Source of the DNA: Megalobrama amblycephala | Taxonomy: Eukaryota > Chordata > Actinopteri > Cypriniformes > Xenocyprididae | NCBI RefSeq assembly: GCF_018812025.1 | Contig: NC_063045.1 | Coordinates: 50,985,079 to 51,049,078 of the forward strand | DNA length: 64,000 bases | Reading direction: 5' to 3' | In this document: positions 47,191-59,027 of the stretch, one piece after another | How positions within the stretch are numbered: the stretch's first letter is position 1 | Layout of the letters: each line of letters opens with the position of its first letter | Translations under genes and position numbers: made by a program | Notes under the pieces: generated by a model | Told to the model about the DNA's origin: nothing | The model's database searches: none | The model's input: the letters and a program-made list of their open reading frames with translations, nothing else

Positions 47191-47934
47191 TAATAATAAT
47201 AATAATAGTAATAATATATTTATTTATTTCAAACCTAGTTTTTGCTTTTTTTTTCATGCAAAAAAAAAAAAACTTTTTAAAATATTTTTCTTTTGATTTT
47301 AGGATCACGTTCTTGACAGGTTTCGTGAGATTCACCCATGTAACTTTTGCTTTTTATATTTTTACTCATCATTATTATTTGACTATTATGTCATCTCAGA
47401 ATATAAGTGCAATAGTTTTCATCAGATGAGCGCAGTTATAGTAATTCATACTTTCTCATTCCCATTTTTTTGTCCTCGCGCCTTGTTTTACTCGTCTGCC
47501 CTTAGCAATCTGGTCAAACTGAACCTTCAGTGATTAGCTTGTTTATAATCAACCGCAATTACGGCTGACCTCAATGTTTGACTGGTCAAGGATGCTCCGT
47601 ACAGTAGGGTAATAATGGTGTGAGCGCAGGGAGACGGGATGTGCTGGTTTGAAATGAAGAGAACAGATGCTCCTACGATACAAATGTGACCACTAAAGAC
47701 CCTCGCTTAGATGTTAATCTTCCAATCTGGAGCGCTTCCGTCCCAGTTAGATGACCCGGCACCACAGCAGAACCATGCCAGAAATACTCTAGCTTGACTT
47801 GATGAATATTTTTAGGCAAAAATATCTCATTTGCCTAACAGCACCAATGGAAATTATTTACTTAATCTTTTTTGAGTTCATATTGCATGTTCTGTATTTC
47901 TATAAAGTGTTTTGTTATATAATCTCTCTTCTAG

Positions 47935-48012
47935 TGGAGACGACTTCTGTTTTAGAAATGACTTCATCCGATTTAAAGCGCACAGCCTTTGAAAACAATG
48001 ATTTGTGGGAAG
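47935..48012 (+). CDS. ntm: ntm 78-nt cassette exon
   Basis: After acceptor CTCTTCTAG, 78 nt encode (V)ETTSVLEMTSSDLKRTAF, then ENNDLWE, before donor GTTTGT. It enters and leaves in phase 1, so inclusion adds exactly 26 residues. Human NTM isoforms carry a shorter EVKTTALTPWK peptide at the equivalent place (recalled), and the shared E-V-x-T-T start supports homology. The peptide is acidic and Ser/Thr-rich and would extend the membrane-proximal stem. Confidence 0.65.
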
Positions 48013-48357
48013 GTTTGTGATACTAAATACAGTACTCAACTACTAATCACTACAAACTCATCAACAAAGAGGAGTTGCTATAATATACTAACACAGATTT
48101 TAACAAGAATCGCTTGACTAGAAAATAGAGGTTTAGTGCTGTATACCTAGAAAATGCTGACAGCTGACACCTTGGAAAAGAAGAAAAGATAATATTGAGG
48201 AAGTAAGATCAAATCAGTAGTGCAGCTGCGTAGGTGAGCGCCCTACATGAGAGTTCAGCGACGTTACAGTCTCAAGAATAAAGACGAGGCAGTTTACAGC
48301 ACAGTTGGAGACTGGAGCTGTTTTGCCTGACACTTGTGAATCTTTTCAATGCTTTAG

Positions 48358-48458
48358 GACCCGGAGCAGTTCAGGATGGCAACAGCGGCACGTCAACGGT
48401 CTTCACACCCACCTGTCTACTTCTCATCGTACTTCTACAACTCTTGCTCAAGTTTTGA
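48358..48458 (+). CDS. ntm: ntm last coding exon with GPI signal
   Basis: After acceptor AATGCTTTAG the exon completes a Gly and reads PGAVQDGNSGTSTVFTPT, then CLLLIVLLQLLLKF and TGA at 48456-48458. GPGAV followed by a Ser/Thr/Asn-rich stretch and a hydrophobic tail ending LLLKF is the neurotrimin C terminus. The small residues in DGNSGTS are candidates for the GPI attachment site, and the hydrophobic tail would be removed in the ER. It can join to the Ig3 exon directly or through either cassette exon. Confidence 0.9.
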
Positions 48459-50690
48459 TGCCGAAGATGTTTTCAGTGGATAAAAATCAACGTTTGTGTG
48501 ACATCACTCTCATCCTGGAGTCACAAATCGTGCATGGGTTACCAAAAATGCCTGAAAATGTGCATGGGGTACCCAAGTACTTCCTTTTAATAAAGTAATC
48601 ATGCATTTCTTTTGTTTATAATAGAGTTTAATAATGTAACTTCTCTTACATTGCTAATTACCACACTGTTTTGCCCCAACGAATACAGCTTTGTATTCCG
48701 TAAAAGCAAATGACAGAGAGGCATGTCTAATTTTATTTATTTTTGTGACTGTCATTTTAATTGAACTCTGTAACCCCTTAAGAATTCATATAGAATACTG
48801 CGTGATTGGGGAATAATTATTTCAAGTCAAAGGCATGCGATAAGGAAGGGCATATGTCTTTTTTTTTGAGTTGTCGATATATTTTTACTGTATCATAACT
48901 GTACAGCCAATCAAAATAAGCAGCAAAAAAGACACGTTTTAGCTCTGTAATATTCACATCATATATCATTTTGAGTACTCCTAATCTGCATTTTAGCGTT
49001 TAACACACACAACTGAAAACAGTGCGGTACATATCAGTATGTTTTATTTTGATTATGTTTTGATGACCAGAACGACTATGCAGAACCGAAAGCTCTATAA
49101 AATGATTTATTTGCACCGCAAAGGAATAAATCAGATGTTGGAGTCGTGTTAGTATATATGGGATGACACCAGGTTATTGGATCCATTTTGAGAGCCCAAA
49201 GAGCAATCTGCTTATACCTGTTGACATCAAGTTATTTTTATTACCATGGCAGTTTTTCAAATGGCTTTTTGTTTCATTTTGTCCAGATTTTGAGTTATAC
49301 GAACCAAACCGGGCGCTTAAATGTTCTTTATTTAAACACTTCTTGTCGTCGTTCCTGCTAACATCTCTGTATGTATATGCATATATCCAACTTGTACAAA
49401 GGGAAAATATGCACACTTGTTTTTACTAAAATTGTGAACCTGTTTAATACAATGCAACGTTTTCTATTTTTGTTATTCCCTTTTTCAGAAGCTGTGTAAT
49501 TTATTTCTCAAAGGGTTATAGTAGATACAAGCTCATTGCAGTTACTCATTGTGAAATCTGATGTCTAAATATTGTGCTTTTGGAAGAAGCAGATGCGACT
49601 CATTTGTCCTTCATCATCTCATCATGAGCAGATGTCCTGTTACCATCCGTATTCTGTGGGGGGGAAGGGAGATTTGATTTGAATCGTTTCTGAAACTTAC
49701 CATCGCAGTATTAAGGTGTTGGTTGACCTCAAATCCATATTAAGATTTTCTTTTGTTTTGTTGCAGTGTTTGATAGGATATATGCCTAATGTTTCCATTT
49801 TATCTCCAATGTGGTTAAAGGAATAGTTCAGACAAAGATGAAAATTGAAAATCATTTATTCACCCTCATGGCACTCCAAATAAAAATAAAAAAAATGACC
49901 ATGGAAGTCTGAGATTGACTAATCATAAATAAGTATTCCTTATTTAGCTGATTATGTTGACAGACATTTTTGGATGAGCTATCCCTTTAAATATCATGTT
50001 TTTAAAACCACATATCAGATACAAATCAGTGGATTTTAAGCACAAGTTGTATGTTAATGAAAGGAAATGTCATGTGTGTGCAAAGTTTAATGGGTGACAG
50101 TGTGTGTTCTTGCCCCAAAGGTGTATTATTCAACATTATGGTTTCATTTTTCATTTTATTTTTTATAAGATATAGGGAACACAACCAGACTAAGAACAGT
50201 CCACATATTTCACATATAGACAGATCAGTGAGATTAACCTGACAAGTCAGAAATCCACACTTTTATGATTAAATTTAAATTTGAAACCACAAAAAGAAGC
50301 ACCTCCTAATAATGCCTGTGATTTCCTCTGAGGAAGAGTTTGGATCAAGAATGATCAAAGAGAGGGCGATCAATCGATGCACTGTATTAACAGAAACACA
50401 GGGCTTGTCTGTGCATGGCTGTAATGCAATTCATATGTTTGTCCAACTTGGTGCAAAGAATTTACTTCTTTTTTTTTTTTTAATCTCACCATTCAACCAT
50501 TAAAACAACCAGCCTGGAGAAGGTCATTTTGTTCCGCTGATCTCTAGTGGTTCCCTGGAGAGGAACAAATCTAGTATTTTAACTCCTTGTACTGTAAAGA
50601 AATTGTTTTGTCATATGTTTTTCCTTTAATGGCGATGGTGTGTTCATATTTAAGACTTACAATAATAAAATGTTGTATCTAAATAGAATT
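48459..50690 (+). other. ntm: Probable ntm 3' untranslated region
   Basis: Two AATAAA signals are plausible ends: 48589-48594, about 130 nt after the stop, and 50664-50669. The interval is AT-rich and non-coding and includes a small MITE (49815-49990). Whether transcripts use the near, the far or both signals cannot be told from the sequence. Confidence 0.5.
49815..49990. mobile_element. Small TTAAAGGAATAGTTCA MITE in the 3' UTR
   Basis: The ends are TTAAAGGAATAGTTCAGACA and TGAGCTATCCCTTTAA. The interior phrase TTATTCACCCTCATGGCA is shared with the larger family members. Length 176 bp. Confidence 0.65.
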
Positions 50691-50745
50691 GGTCTGCAGT
50701 CTAATTGTCATTCTTAAGAAATCCTGGTGCATACATACACACACA

Positions 50746-50746
<1 letters not shown>

Positions 50747-50814
<68 letters not shown>
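50747..50814. repeat. (TA)n microsatellite, left part
   Basis: About 34 TA units run up to an inserted TIR element. The array continues on the other side at 52018-52037. Confidence 0.95.
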
Positions 50815-50817
<3 letters not shown>

Positions 50818-52017
50818 GGCTGTCAAAATAACGTGTTAATTTCGATTAATTAATCTGAGAAAAAATAACACGTAAAAAAAAATAACGCAGATTAATCCAT
50901 TCCGTATTGACCTTTGAACCTGGAGCCGTTCTCGTGCGTGCGAGCTCTTTCAAAGTAAGCACCGTCTTTGCACTCTCTCTATCTCACACATAATAATCTA
51001 CTGTAAATCAACTGACACAATGCTAAAAGTTCGTAAAACCGAATCCATGCTTCACGAGGCGCATTCAGAGAATGTTTTTCCTGAATAACCGTTGGGTGTG
51101 AATAGTCCTCAAAAGAACGTCACCTCATCTTCTGACAGGCGCCCTGCACGTGCAGTTGACAAAAACCACACTTTCAGTAAACAAAAAGAAAATCCTATCC
51201 AGTGGTGAAGTGTTTTCTGTGTTGACAAATCTTTTGTGATGTCCTAATAATAGTCACGATTCGCATTTCGCACGCAACGCGTCAACGTCCGCTAATGTCC
51301 GATTCACGACCTAATGACTCATTTGAACAGATTCATTTTAATGAATCATGACAACAACTGATCTGTGTCCACACGGTCTATAACGAATCAATTACTCGAA
51401 CAACTCTGAAATGAGAACATAAGTGTGCTTACCCCGTTTAGCAAGAGTGGTTAGTAAAATTAGCCTTAATAATCCACAATATTTTCAGGTTATTTAAATG
51501 ACAATGTGTAGTAAATAAGGCCTACCTATAAAATCAGTTAGTTTAGACTGGAGTGAGGTGAAACCAGAACAAAGCAAGTTGTTGTTAGCTAGGTGCATTC
51601 AATTGTATATGGTAGAAAATTATATTATTAGTTAATATAACTTCTAAATGCTACTTTTTAATACTTTTCAGGTTTAGCAAAAAAAACAACTTCTCTTACA
51701 AAGCTATAAAATCACCTTGTTTTTTTTTTTGTTGTTTGCAAAGAGGGCAAGAAAGAATTACAGTGAGAGTGACGGGTACTTTATTGTCAGTATCGGGCTC
51801 GCAGATCACGTGGGTAGGGCACTTTTTACTGTTTGTGTGGATGACCATGTCTGTCACCACCGAAGACCATTTTTGACCCAGGAAAAACCCTGCATTGATT
51901 CATTTGAATTGAAATATTTAATACTTTCACGGCAAAAATTATGCGATTAATTTAGATTAATTAATCACAGAGTATGTAATTAATTAGATGAACATTTTTA
52001 ATCGATTGACAGCCCTA
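50815..52017. mobile_element. TIR element (TAGGGCTGTCAA ends) inserted in a (TA)n array
   Basis: The left end is TAGGGCTGTCAAAATAACGT and the right end is AATCGATTGACAGCCCTAA. Sub-terminal TTAATTAATC motifs occur at both ends. TA repeats directly abut both termini. These termini match a widespread hAT-like vertebrate repeat (recalled). The 1.2-kb interior has no transposase. Confidence 0.65.
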
Positions 52018-52594
52018 ATATATATATATATATATATGGATAATTAACTGTCATGTCTCTGGCCTATCTGAATGGCCATATGGTCTCCTTTTTATTTAAA
52101 TTCAAGGTCACTGCTTGCATGAATGTCTTGTGCCACTTTGCACCAGAGTATAATGGAACCAGAAAATGTCAGTTTGAACAATGTTATAGGAGAAAGTTAC
52201 CTGAGCTGACTGTCAAAATTTTTACCTAAATATTTCTCAGGGTTTATATTCTTCATTTCTATATAGGCAGATACCTCAGGTACCGACAGGAAAAAAATAA
52301 TAATAATAAAGCCATTGAACATTTCCACTGTAATTGCTGACCCAGTAGCAGGACATGTTGTCACTCTGTGGTTTAAGTTGTCACAGTGGCATCTGCCATT
52401 AAACAAGTGGAATTAAAGCAAAACTTACCAAATGCAAAACCGCAGAGCAATTTAAGAACAGCAGCGCCAGACCAGCAGTCTCAGACCGGAGATTATAGCA
52501 TCATTATGGTTAGGTTTAATGGTGGATATTCATTACGGTGGAGCCTATAGTTAGCCTATAGATGGGGTTAGTGGTTGGGGCAGGTTAGGCTCTT

Positions 52595-52998
52595 CCAGAC
52601 AGCAACATAGTAACTTCGGTAAAGTTGGTTTTATATTCGCACATTCGGACATCCGTATTCAATAGTCTTGTTAATCACACTACATTGGACATTCAGTGGA
52701 CATTGACAAGTAAATATGCCATTAAAACAATACTTGCCTATTTTGATCGACTGTGAAAAATGTTGTAAGTTGACAATCGTTGGTTGTCGATATCATGTCG
52801 CTGCTTAAAATTCGCAAACATTAATTTATTGCACATTTATTGGAAAGTCTGAATTTATCATAAGTCCGAATGTGCGAATATAAAACCAACTTTACCGAAG
52901 TAACATAGTGTTGGCCCAGATCCGGCCCACATTTGATCCGTGTGTAATCCACATGTACAAGATGTGGGCCAGATCTGGACCACACTGTTGCTGTCTGG
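52595..52998. mobile_element. CCAGACAGCAACA-ended repeat hosting another insertion
   Basis: The left end is CCAGACAGCAACATAGT. The right end is CACTGTTGCTGTCTGG. Between them is TGGCCCAGATCCGGCCCACA, with GTGGGCCAGATCTGGACC on the other arm. These GGCCCAGATC/GATCTGGGCC arms are a familiar fish repeat. The piece 52612-52901 is a later insertion. Confidence 0.65.
52612..52901. mobile_element. 290-bp MITE with long TIRs and 8-bp target duplication
   Basis: Inverted repeats of about 37 bp are perfect: ACTTCGGTAAAGTTGGTTTT onward at 52613-52650 and its complement at 52864-52901. AACATAGT flanks both sides (52604-52611 and 52902-52909). An 8-bp duplication fits the hAT superfamily. Confidence 0.85.
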
Positions 52999-53024
52999 GC
53001 AGTTCCATCCTAACTTCAGGTCTA

Positions 53025-53569
53025 AGGGGCCGTTCACACAGAACGCGTTTTTCTATTCCAATGCGCTACTTTCCCATTGTTTTTCTATGTAAACACGCGC
53101 TTGACTGACATGCATGACCGTTACGCACGCGTCTCGCGTCTTTTGCAGTGTCTCGCACATGAGCGCCGCTTTTTTAAGACGCCGTGTCAAGTTAAAAGAA
53201 TTTCAACTTTTACACGCAGCGCCGCTCATCAATGTCAGTTCCAAAACAGTGGACCAATCAGAAGAACTCGGAGGCGGGGCAAGCGTTGCGAGCTTCTGTT
53301 TACAGTAGCAAGTTGGCATGACAACTGTTTTATTTGACGGCAACATGGCGGAGTAGGCGCTCATTATTATCTTATTTTCTTTTTTTCCATGTCAAAACTT
53401 GTATCTGTCAATTCTGGTGTTTGTCTATTTCTATTATTTCCGTTATTGTCATTATTGCATCACGTCTCAAAGGCACGTCTCGAGACACTCGCGTTCTACG
53501 CTGCGCTTTTTTAAAAACCACTACTGAGAGCTTTTAGACGCAAAGACGCGTTCTGTGTGAACGGCCCCT
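53025..53569. mobile_element. TIR element with AGGGGCCGTTCACACAGAAC ends
   Basis: The left end is AGGGGCCGTTCACACAGAAC followed by GCGT. The right end is ACGCGTTCTGTGTGAACGG followed by CCCCT. This gives 24-bp inverted termini around a CpG-rich, non-coding 545-bp element. The interior ACGCGTCTCGCG and AAGACGC motifs are also loosely inverted. Confidence 0.8.
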
Positions 53570-53770
53570 AAGGCTGCTGGCCTGTCACGTACAGCGTATA
53601 GCGATGTGGTTCTGCAGATACAAAAAAGGGAAAATGTAAACAGTAATTTTTAAACCCAAACAATTTATAAACTAGCAAAAAAAAACCATGAAAAATTTAT
53701 TCAATTAGATTTCAAAAATAAAATGAAATTAGGTTTGGTTAAAAAAAAGAATACATGTAGCATACATGTA

Positions 53771-54275
53771 GCCATTCAAAAGTTTGGGGACAATATGTTT
53801 TTTTCTTATTTATTTATTTTTGATAAATTAATATTTACATTTATTATTAAATTAATCAAATGTGACAGTAAAATAAAATAAAAATAAAACTTTCTATTCA
53901 TCAGAGAATCCTAAAAAAAATAAATAGATAAAAAAAATGTATCACTGTCTCCACAAAATATTAAGCAGCACGACTCAACACTGAAAATAATAAGGAACGA
54001 ACACCAAAATTCTTGAGCACCAAATCATTTTAGAATGATTTCTGAAGGATCATATGACACTGGAGTAATGATGCTGAAAACTCACAGGAATAAATTACAT
54101 TTCAAAATATTTGAAAATAGAAAACTGTTATGTTAAACTGTAATATTATTCCCTAATATTAGTGTTTTTATGATATTTTGATAAATGAAGCCTTGGTAAG
54201 CAAAAGAGACTTTTTTTTTTTTTTTTTAAATACAATTAAAATCTTACCGACCCCAAACTTTTGAACGGTAGTGTA
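53771..54275. mobile_element. GACCCCAAACTTTTGAA repeat, copy at 53.8 kb
   Basis: The ends are GCCATTCAAAAGTTTGGGGA and GACCCCAAACTTTTGAACGG, then TAGTGTA. The interior runs in the reverse sense of the 45.8-kb copy (TTCTATTCATCAGAGAATCC, GAATGATTTCTGAAGGATCA). Confidence 0.7.
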
Positions 54276-54944
54276 TGTATATTTCTGATTCTTGCCTAAA
54301 TGTATGTTATGTTCACTTGTTTATCCACTTGAAAAATGAAAACTCGTTGAAACCAAAGCAAATCCACACCACAGCAGGCTGATTCCAAATCAATAATTCA
54401 AAGCCCAGATTCTGGGAGCACTTAAGCACTGTCTCGATCCTCCACTTGTGTTCTGGTTAAGGATAGAGGTGTCAGTATTGTAAGTGTTTTAAAGAGATTT
54501 GACAGACAGCCTGTGGGAGTGATGCACATGAGCTCTAAGTGCCGAGGTTGAGAATGAAGCTGTGAGATCCATTCTAACAGTGACACGAGAGCTGTCTGTG
54601 ATTGAATTTAAGAAAGGCTTCGGTGTAGACTCTTAATTAAAGACTCACATTTCACTGTCTTTTTTTTTTTTTTTTCTTGCTTGATTGTTCATTGTAAATG
54701 ATTGGCTGCAGTGTCACTCGCTGCTGCTAGTTAGAGAGGCATCAGGTGACAAACATGCCAGTATGGGAGACAATTAGAATAGCGGTGAGAGACAGTTGAA
54801 AAAGTAGGTAAACAGCAGGATCAGCTTTACATATCTGAAAGAGAATGACGGCCACAAAATATAAAGTTAGATGGATAAATGCGTGGAGTTTTATTCAAGA
54901 AAGACCAGGACTAGTTGTCACAAGAATTTCTATTGTAAGTAACT

Positions 54945-55682
54945 ACACTCTAAAAAGTAATTTACAGGACTTAAATAAATGCATGGTTGCAAGCTAAAAA
55001 TTCTAAATTATTGTTTTAATTAAACCTTTTAAGCTGCAAACATTAATTTGTTGAGTTCTGTTTACATAATAATGTTGATTACATCAACTTAATATCATCT
55101 GTAATTTAAACTCAAACTTCTGTGTTAATTGTTTTTTTTTTTTTTTTTTTTAAGTTTTGTTGTAGTAACTTAATGAAATTGTCTTAATAACTTCCCAGCA
55201 TGCTTTGCATAGGACTGAATAAGGAGAATAAATGTTGAAATTAAGTGTTAATTTATTTGTTTTTAGTGAAGGGAAAGACCTGTTAGTGTCTAATGCTGTT
55301 ATGTTTGACATTTAAATGAGTTTCTGAAGTTTTTGTGGTTACCATTGTGCTGAAGAGTAGATGCATTGACTCTATAAGCAATGACTGCGCTAATGCCAGT
55401 GACAAGTGATTTCTTACTTGTTTATTAAATATATATGTTAAATAAGTTCCATTTAGCATGTGCTATGATAGCTGTGGATTTGAATTGAAATATATATATG
55501 ATTAGGCCTAATTGGTTGCAGGGCTACAACTCTGGTTGTTGGAGCGACTTAATTTTTTGAGTAATTAACTTAAAAGTTTGTGTTTATGCTACAAATTCTT
55601 AAGTACCTCTAACTCAATGTAGCTTGTTGGTTGAACGTAAATTCACTCAAAGTTGTTTAACTCAAAAAAATTGATGCAAACT

Positions 55683-55716
<34 letters not shown>
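54945..55716. repeat. Second locus of the 11.7-kb repeat family
   Basis: It starts ACACTCTAAAAAGTAATTTA and shares with 11700-12776 the phrases AAATAAATGCATGGTTGCAA, TACCATTGTGCTGAAGAGTA and CTCAATGTAGCTTGTTGG. It ends in a T run of about 35. Unlike that locus, it holds one unit, not two. Confidence 0.7.
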
Positions 55717-55717
<1 letters not shown>

Positions 55718-55946
55718 TAGAGCCAAAACATTATTTTCTAGACTGTATGAGGATTTTAGTCAAAACTGAACAAATCCATGTTTTCACTAGTAGCATTCTT
55801 TGAATGTTTGAATGTCACAAAAAAAATCAAGCTTGTTTTTTCTTCAAACTAAACTTCCTTCATTGTCATTTTGGCACATTCAGGAAAGAGGGAACTACAT
55901 AATGAAGTTTTTCAAATGAAAGATTGATCTGTGTTCTGAAGACAAG

Positions 55947-55949
<3 letters not shown>

Positions 55950-56007
<58 letters not shown>
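55950..56007. repeat. (AT)n microsatellite
   Basis: About 28 AT units, uninterrupted. Confidence 0.95.
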
Positions 56008-56009
<2 letters not shown>

Positions 56010-56099
56010 AGTTTAGACCATTATATTTTTTAAATCTTGTAAATCTTTGTTTATTTGTAATATTGTACTAAATCTTTTACTATTTATATGAAAACATAT

Positions 56100-57046
56100 A
56101 CACTCTAAAAAATAAAACATTGGTTCAACAACAAAAAAAACAAAAAAAAAATATGTTAACGTTTTCCACTAGAATTTTTAACTTAAGCCAATTTGGAGAA
56201 TTATATTAATTCAAAGCAATATTTTGAGTTGATCCAACATAATGTTTTAAGTAAGGTGAATACATTTTTGCCACAATAAAAACACATTTCTAAGTAACAT
56301 GAACTTAATAATTGTCAACATGAATGCAACTATTTAAGTTGATCCAACATAATGTTTTAAATAAGGTGAAGACGTTTTTTTGCCACAATAAAAACACATT
56401 TCTAAGTAATATGAACTTAATAATTGTCAACATGAATGCAACTATTTAAGTTGATCCAACATAATGTTTTAAGTAAGATGAAGACACTTTTTGGACACAA
56501 TAAAACTGCATTTCTAAGTAACATGATCTTACCAAGCACCGCTTGTCACCATGATGGTAAATCTCCAAAAACCCACATTAACACATTAACTCTTCTAAAT
56601 TAGCACAACAAAACCCTAATTACTGCTAAATCTCCCTTACCATTAATCTTGTGCAAAAAAACATTATATAACACTTAATTTTAGCATTTACTCTCCCTTT
56701 CAAGTGCCATGGGCAAAGCATGATGGGAAATATAAATCCCAGCCCAGTTAAAAGAAGTGTTCATACAACTCAAAACAATGAAACACATTTATACGTCATC
56801 AGAATGTATTTTACATTAACAGAACTTAAAATTAAATACATTTTTGATTAACTGAAAATGTTAAACTATGACAAGTCATGATAATATATCAAACCAATAG
56901 GCATAATTTGTGTGTCATCCAAGCTCAATAAAATAACAATTACAAGTAAAAAGTCTAACAGCATTTCAGAACTTGATTTTTTATTTCACAACAATATGTA
57001 TATTTAAGTAATGACTAAAGGTCCCCTGAATTAGTTTTTAGAGTGT
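56100..57046. mobile_element. MITE-like element with ACACTCTAAAAA ends
   Basis: The left end is ACACTCTAAAAAATAAAAC and the right end is TTAGTTTTTAGAGTGT, a 12-bp inverted pair over 947 bp. It carries an internal tandem repeat at 56228-56520. It is non-coding. Confidence 0.7.
56228..56520. repeat. Minisatellite of about 111 bp, 2.6 copies
   Basis: GTTGATCCAACATAATGTTT begins units at 56228, 56338 and 56450. Each is followed by GCCACAATAAAA or a variant, then CATTTCTAAGTAA. The first two units are nearly identical and the third is diverged and incomplete. Confidence 0.9.
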
Positions 57047-59027
57047 ACACACACACACACACATATTTGGGGTGGTTTATACACCGCTACTGTATAAAGA
57101 ACCTGCTAAGCCGAGTATGGTTCTTCAGCAGTTCTTTGGGGTTGTTGAGGTGCTGTATAGCACCATCGCCATACAAAGAAACCGTTAAGCCCCTGTATAG
57201 TTCTTTAAAGGTTCTCTAACTTAAAATACATTAAAATACAGCGTATTTCCTGAAGATAATGTGATTCTCAACCTTTTTGCCCCCAAGGCCCCCCATAAGG
57301 AAATACTGCAGGGCCCCCACGCAAGACTTTTTGACCTCAGAAAAGCATAAAAGTTTGTGGTAAATTCTGGATTTACCATATGGATTAACATATCTAAAAT
57401 CGAAGGTGGAGAATGTGGTGGAGGTGGGATGCAACAAGACAGTTCAGACACTGAGATCTGTCAGTTGCAGTTTGAATTTTGTGGAAGGAGGAATACAATT
57501 GGAGGATGAGAGAAAGTTAAGACATTGTGATTGGCTTTAGTCTTTGAATGAATGGAAACTGGCTCGACAATAGAGTGTTTGTGAAGTCAGTTATATACCG
57601 AAATTGTCACAAACTTCAATAAAAAGTCTATATTCACATATTTACAGTTTTGTGTTATGTAGTCAAATAATTAGGATATAACTTGATGTTTTGTGATTGA
57701 AGTATTCTGTCAAGTTTTCAATCAACTCTTTTGACAAAGGTGCTGTATAGTGGTTCCCGTATGATTACAAGCCAATGAACCACTTTTAGTGCTAAATAGC
57801 ACCATTTTTGTCTATAATAGTTTATTTAATGGCAGGTTGCCATTGTGACAACCTACCCCATACAGTGCTCCTGCTCTTGATGGATGTCGTCACTAAAGGT
57901 ATCTTTTTTTCTTTTCTTTGTTTTTTTTTTTTTTTTTTTAACAATGGACTTTAACAATGAAGTTGTTTAACAACTTTTACGTAGCTAAGACTTAAATGTA
58001 CGTGCCTATACAGAAATGACCATAATCCTACTGTACCATGAGAATATAACTGTGGGTATTAAAAGAATGAACTAGCATTTCAAGCAAAATGGTGGGAAGA
58101 TGTCACAACTAGAATTTGGCTTTCGACAAACAAACGGCAGATGTTACAATTGAATATTCATCGAGTTTTAAAACGGGGGTAGAGGAGGTGAGAAAAATGT
58201 TACGCAACTTGACGATTTTTTGCCAATCCTTTGTCTACAGGCTATTAATGTTCGACATGAAAACAAAAGATGGAAGCCAGGGAATGATCACCTTTTATGC
58301 TTGGAGGTGAAGGTAGACAATCACCTCCCTTGAAGCAAACAAAAGCCTGCTCTGTTTATCCCTTCTGTACTCCTGGTGGACGTCTTTATCTTAGTGCCCA
58401 GGAGCGCCCCTCTGGAACATGCCATGAGAGCTGCTTATTTGGAAAGACAAATATGTGAATAAATAAGCATTTGTACAGACCACATTAACTTGACATGACA
58501 TTTCTTGGCTGCATTATCTTTAGGACTGCAGCCAAACCATGAGCGTATCGTCAATAGAGCAGGGCCAGTGTGAGGAGAGATGTGCGAGTTAAACTGTCTT
58601 TTAAAACATGCAGCATGTCAACACTGGTAAACTTGTTAAAAGTACTCTGTGGAATACTGAACCACAGAGTTAGGGTACAGTGGTTAATAAATGACTTTTT
58701 ACATTCTGATTAGACTACAATAATCATTTTTTTTCTGCCTCTGGATTAAGTCAACCGCTCTGTGCAGATGTAAATCACTGTGCCAAGAGCACTGAGGCCA
58801 ACAGAGCTCACTTTTCAGCAGCTGGATCTTCAAGCCAAAGGATATAGTGTTTAATAAAATAATGAAAATGTGTTTCCTTATTACATAAAAACATTTTTAT
58901 AAAAGCAATAAGGCACTCAAGGTTGTGCTATATCGGTAAGTCATGAATATATTCACAATATAATATGATCTCTTCGACCTTTATTGCTTAATAGAGTGCA
59001 ATAGTGCCCGACCACTTTTTTTTTAGC

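Larger units (their letters stand above)
39984..47934 (+). other. ntm intron between the cassette exons
   Basis: The 8-kb intron contains a nested transposon stack (42894-45527), three copies of the GACCCCAAACTTTTGAA repeat and long (TA)n tracts (45.8-47.2 kb). 39984-42890 and 47200-47930 are AT-rich with A/T runs and hold no recognised gene. Confidence 0.75.
1..50690 (+). other. ntm: ntm (neurotrimin) gene locus, 3' portion
   Basis: Gene-level entry for a plus-strand IgLON gene whose first exons are outside the window. Seven coding exons are visible, all bounded by GT-AG splice sites and with compatible phases. The 126-, 132-, 121- and 152-nt exons encode Ig2 and Ig3, two short exons look optional, and the last coding exon ends in a GPI signal. 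IgLONs are GPI-anchored neuronal adhesion proteins with three Ig domains, acting at the cell surface in neurite growth and synapse formation. No exon for the signal peptide or Ig1 was found in 1-13109, so the first visible exon is internal. The ntm name rests on the C-terminal ending LLLKF, the GPGAV junction, the optional TSSTLLQ and VETT cassettes, and the convergent opcml neighbour. Lsamp or another IgLON is less likely. The right limit is the second candidate poly(A) signal and is uncertain. Confidence 0.82.

Noticed and set aside
13110..48458. Plus-strand gene as lsamp or negr1
   Set aside because: The C terminus (GPGAV...LLLKF), the cassette peptides and the convergent opcml neighbour all favour ntm.
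56228..56520. CRISPR-like spaced repeats
   Set aside because: The units are contiguous tandem copies of about 111 bp with no unique spacers, in a vertebrate genome.
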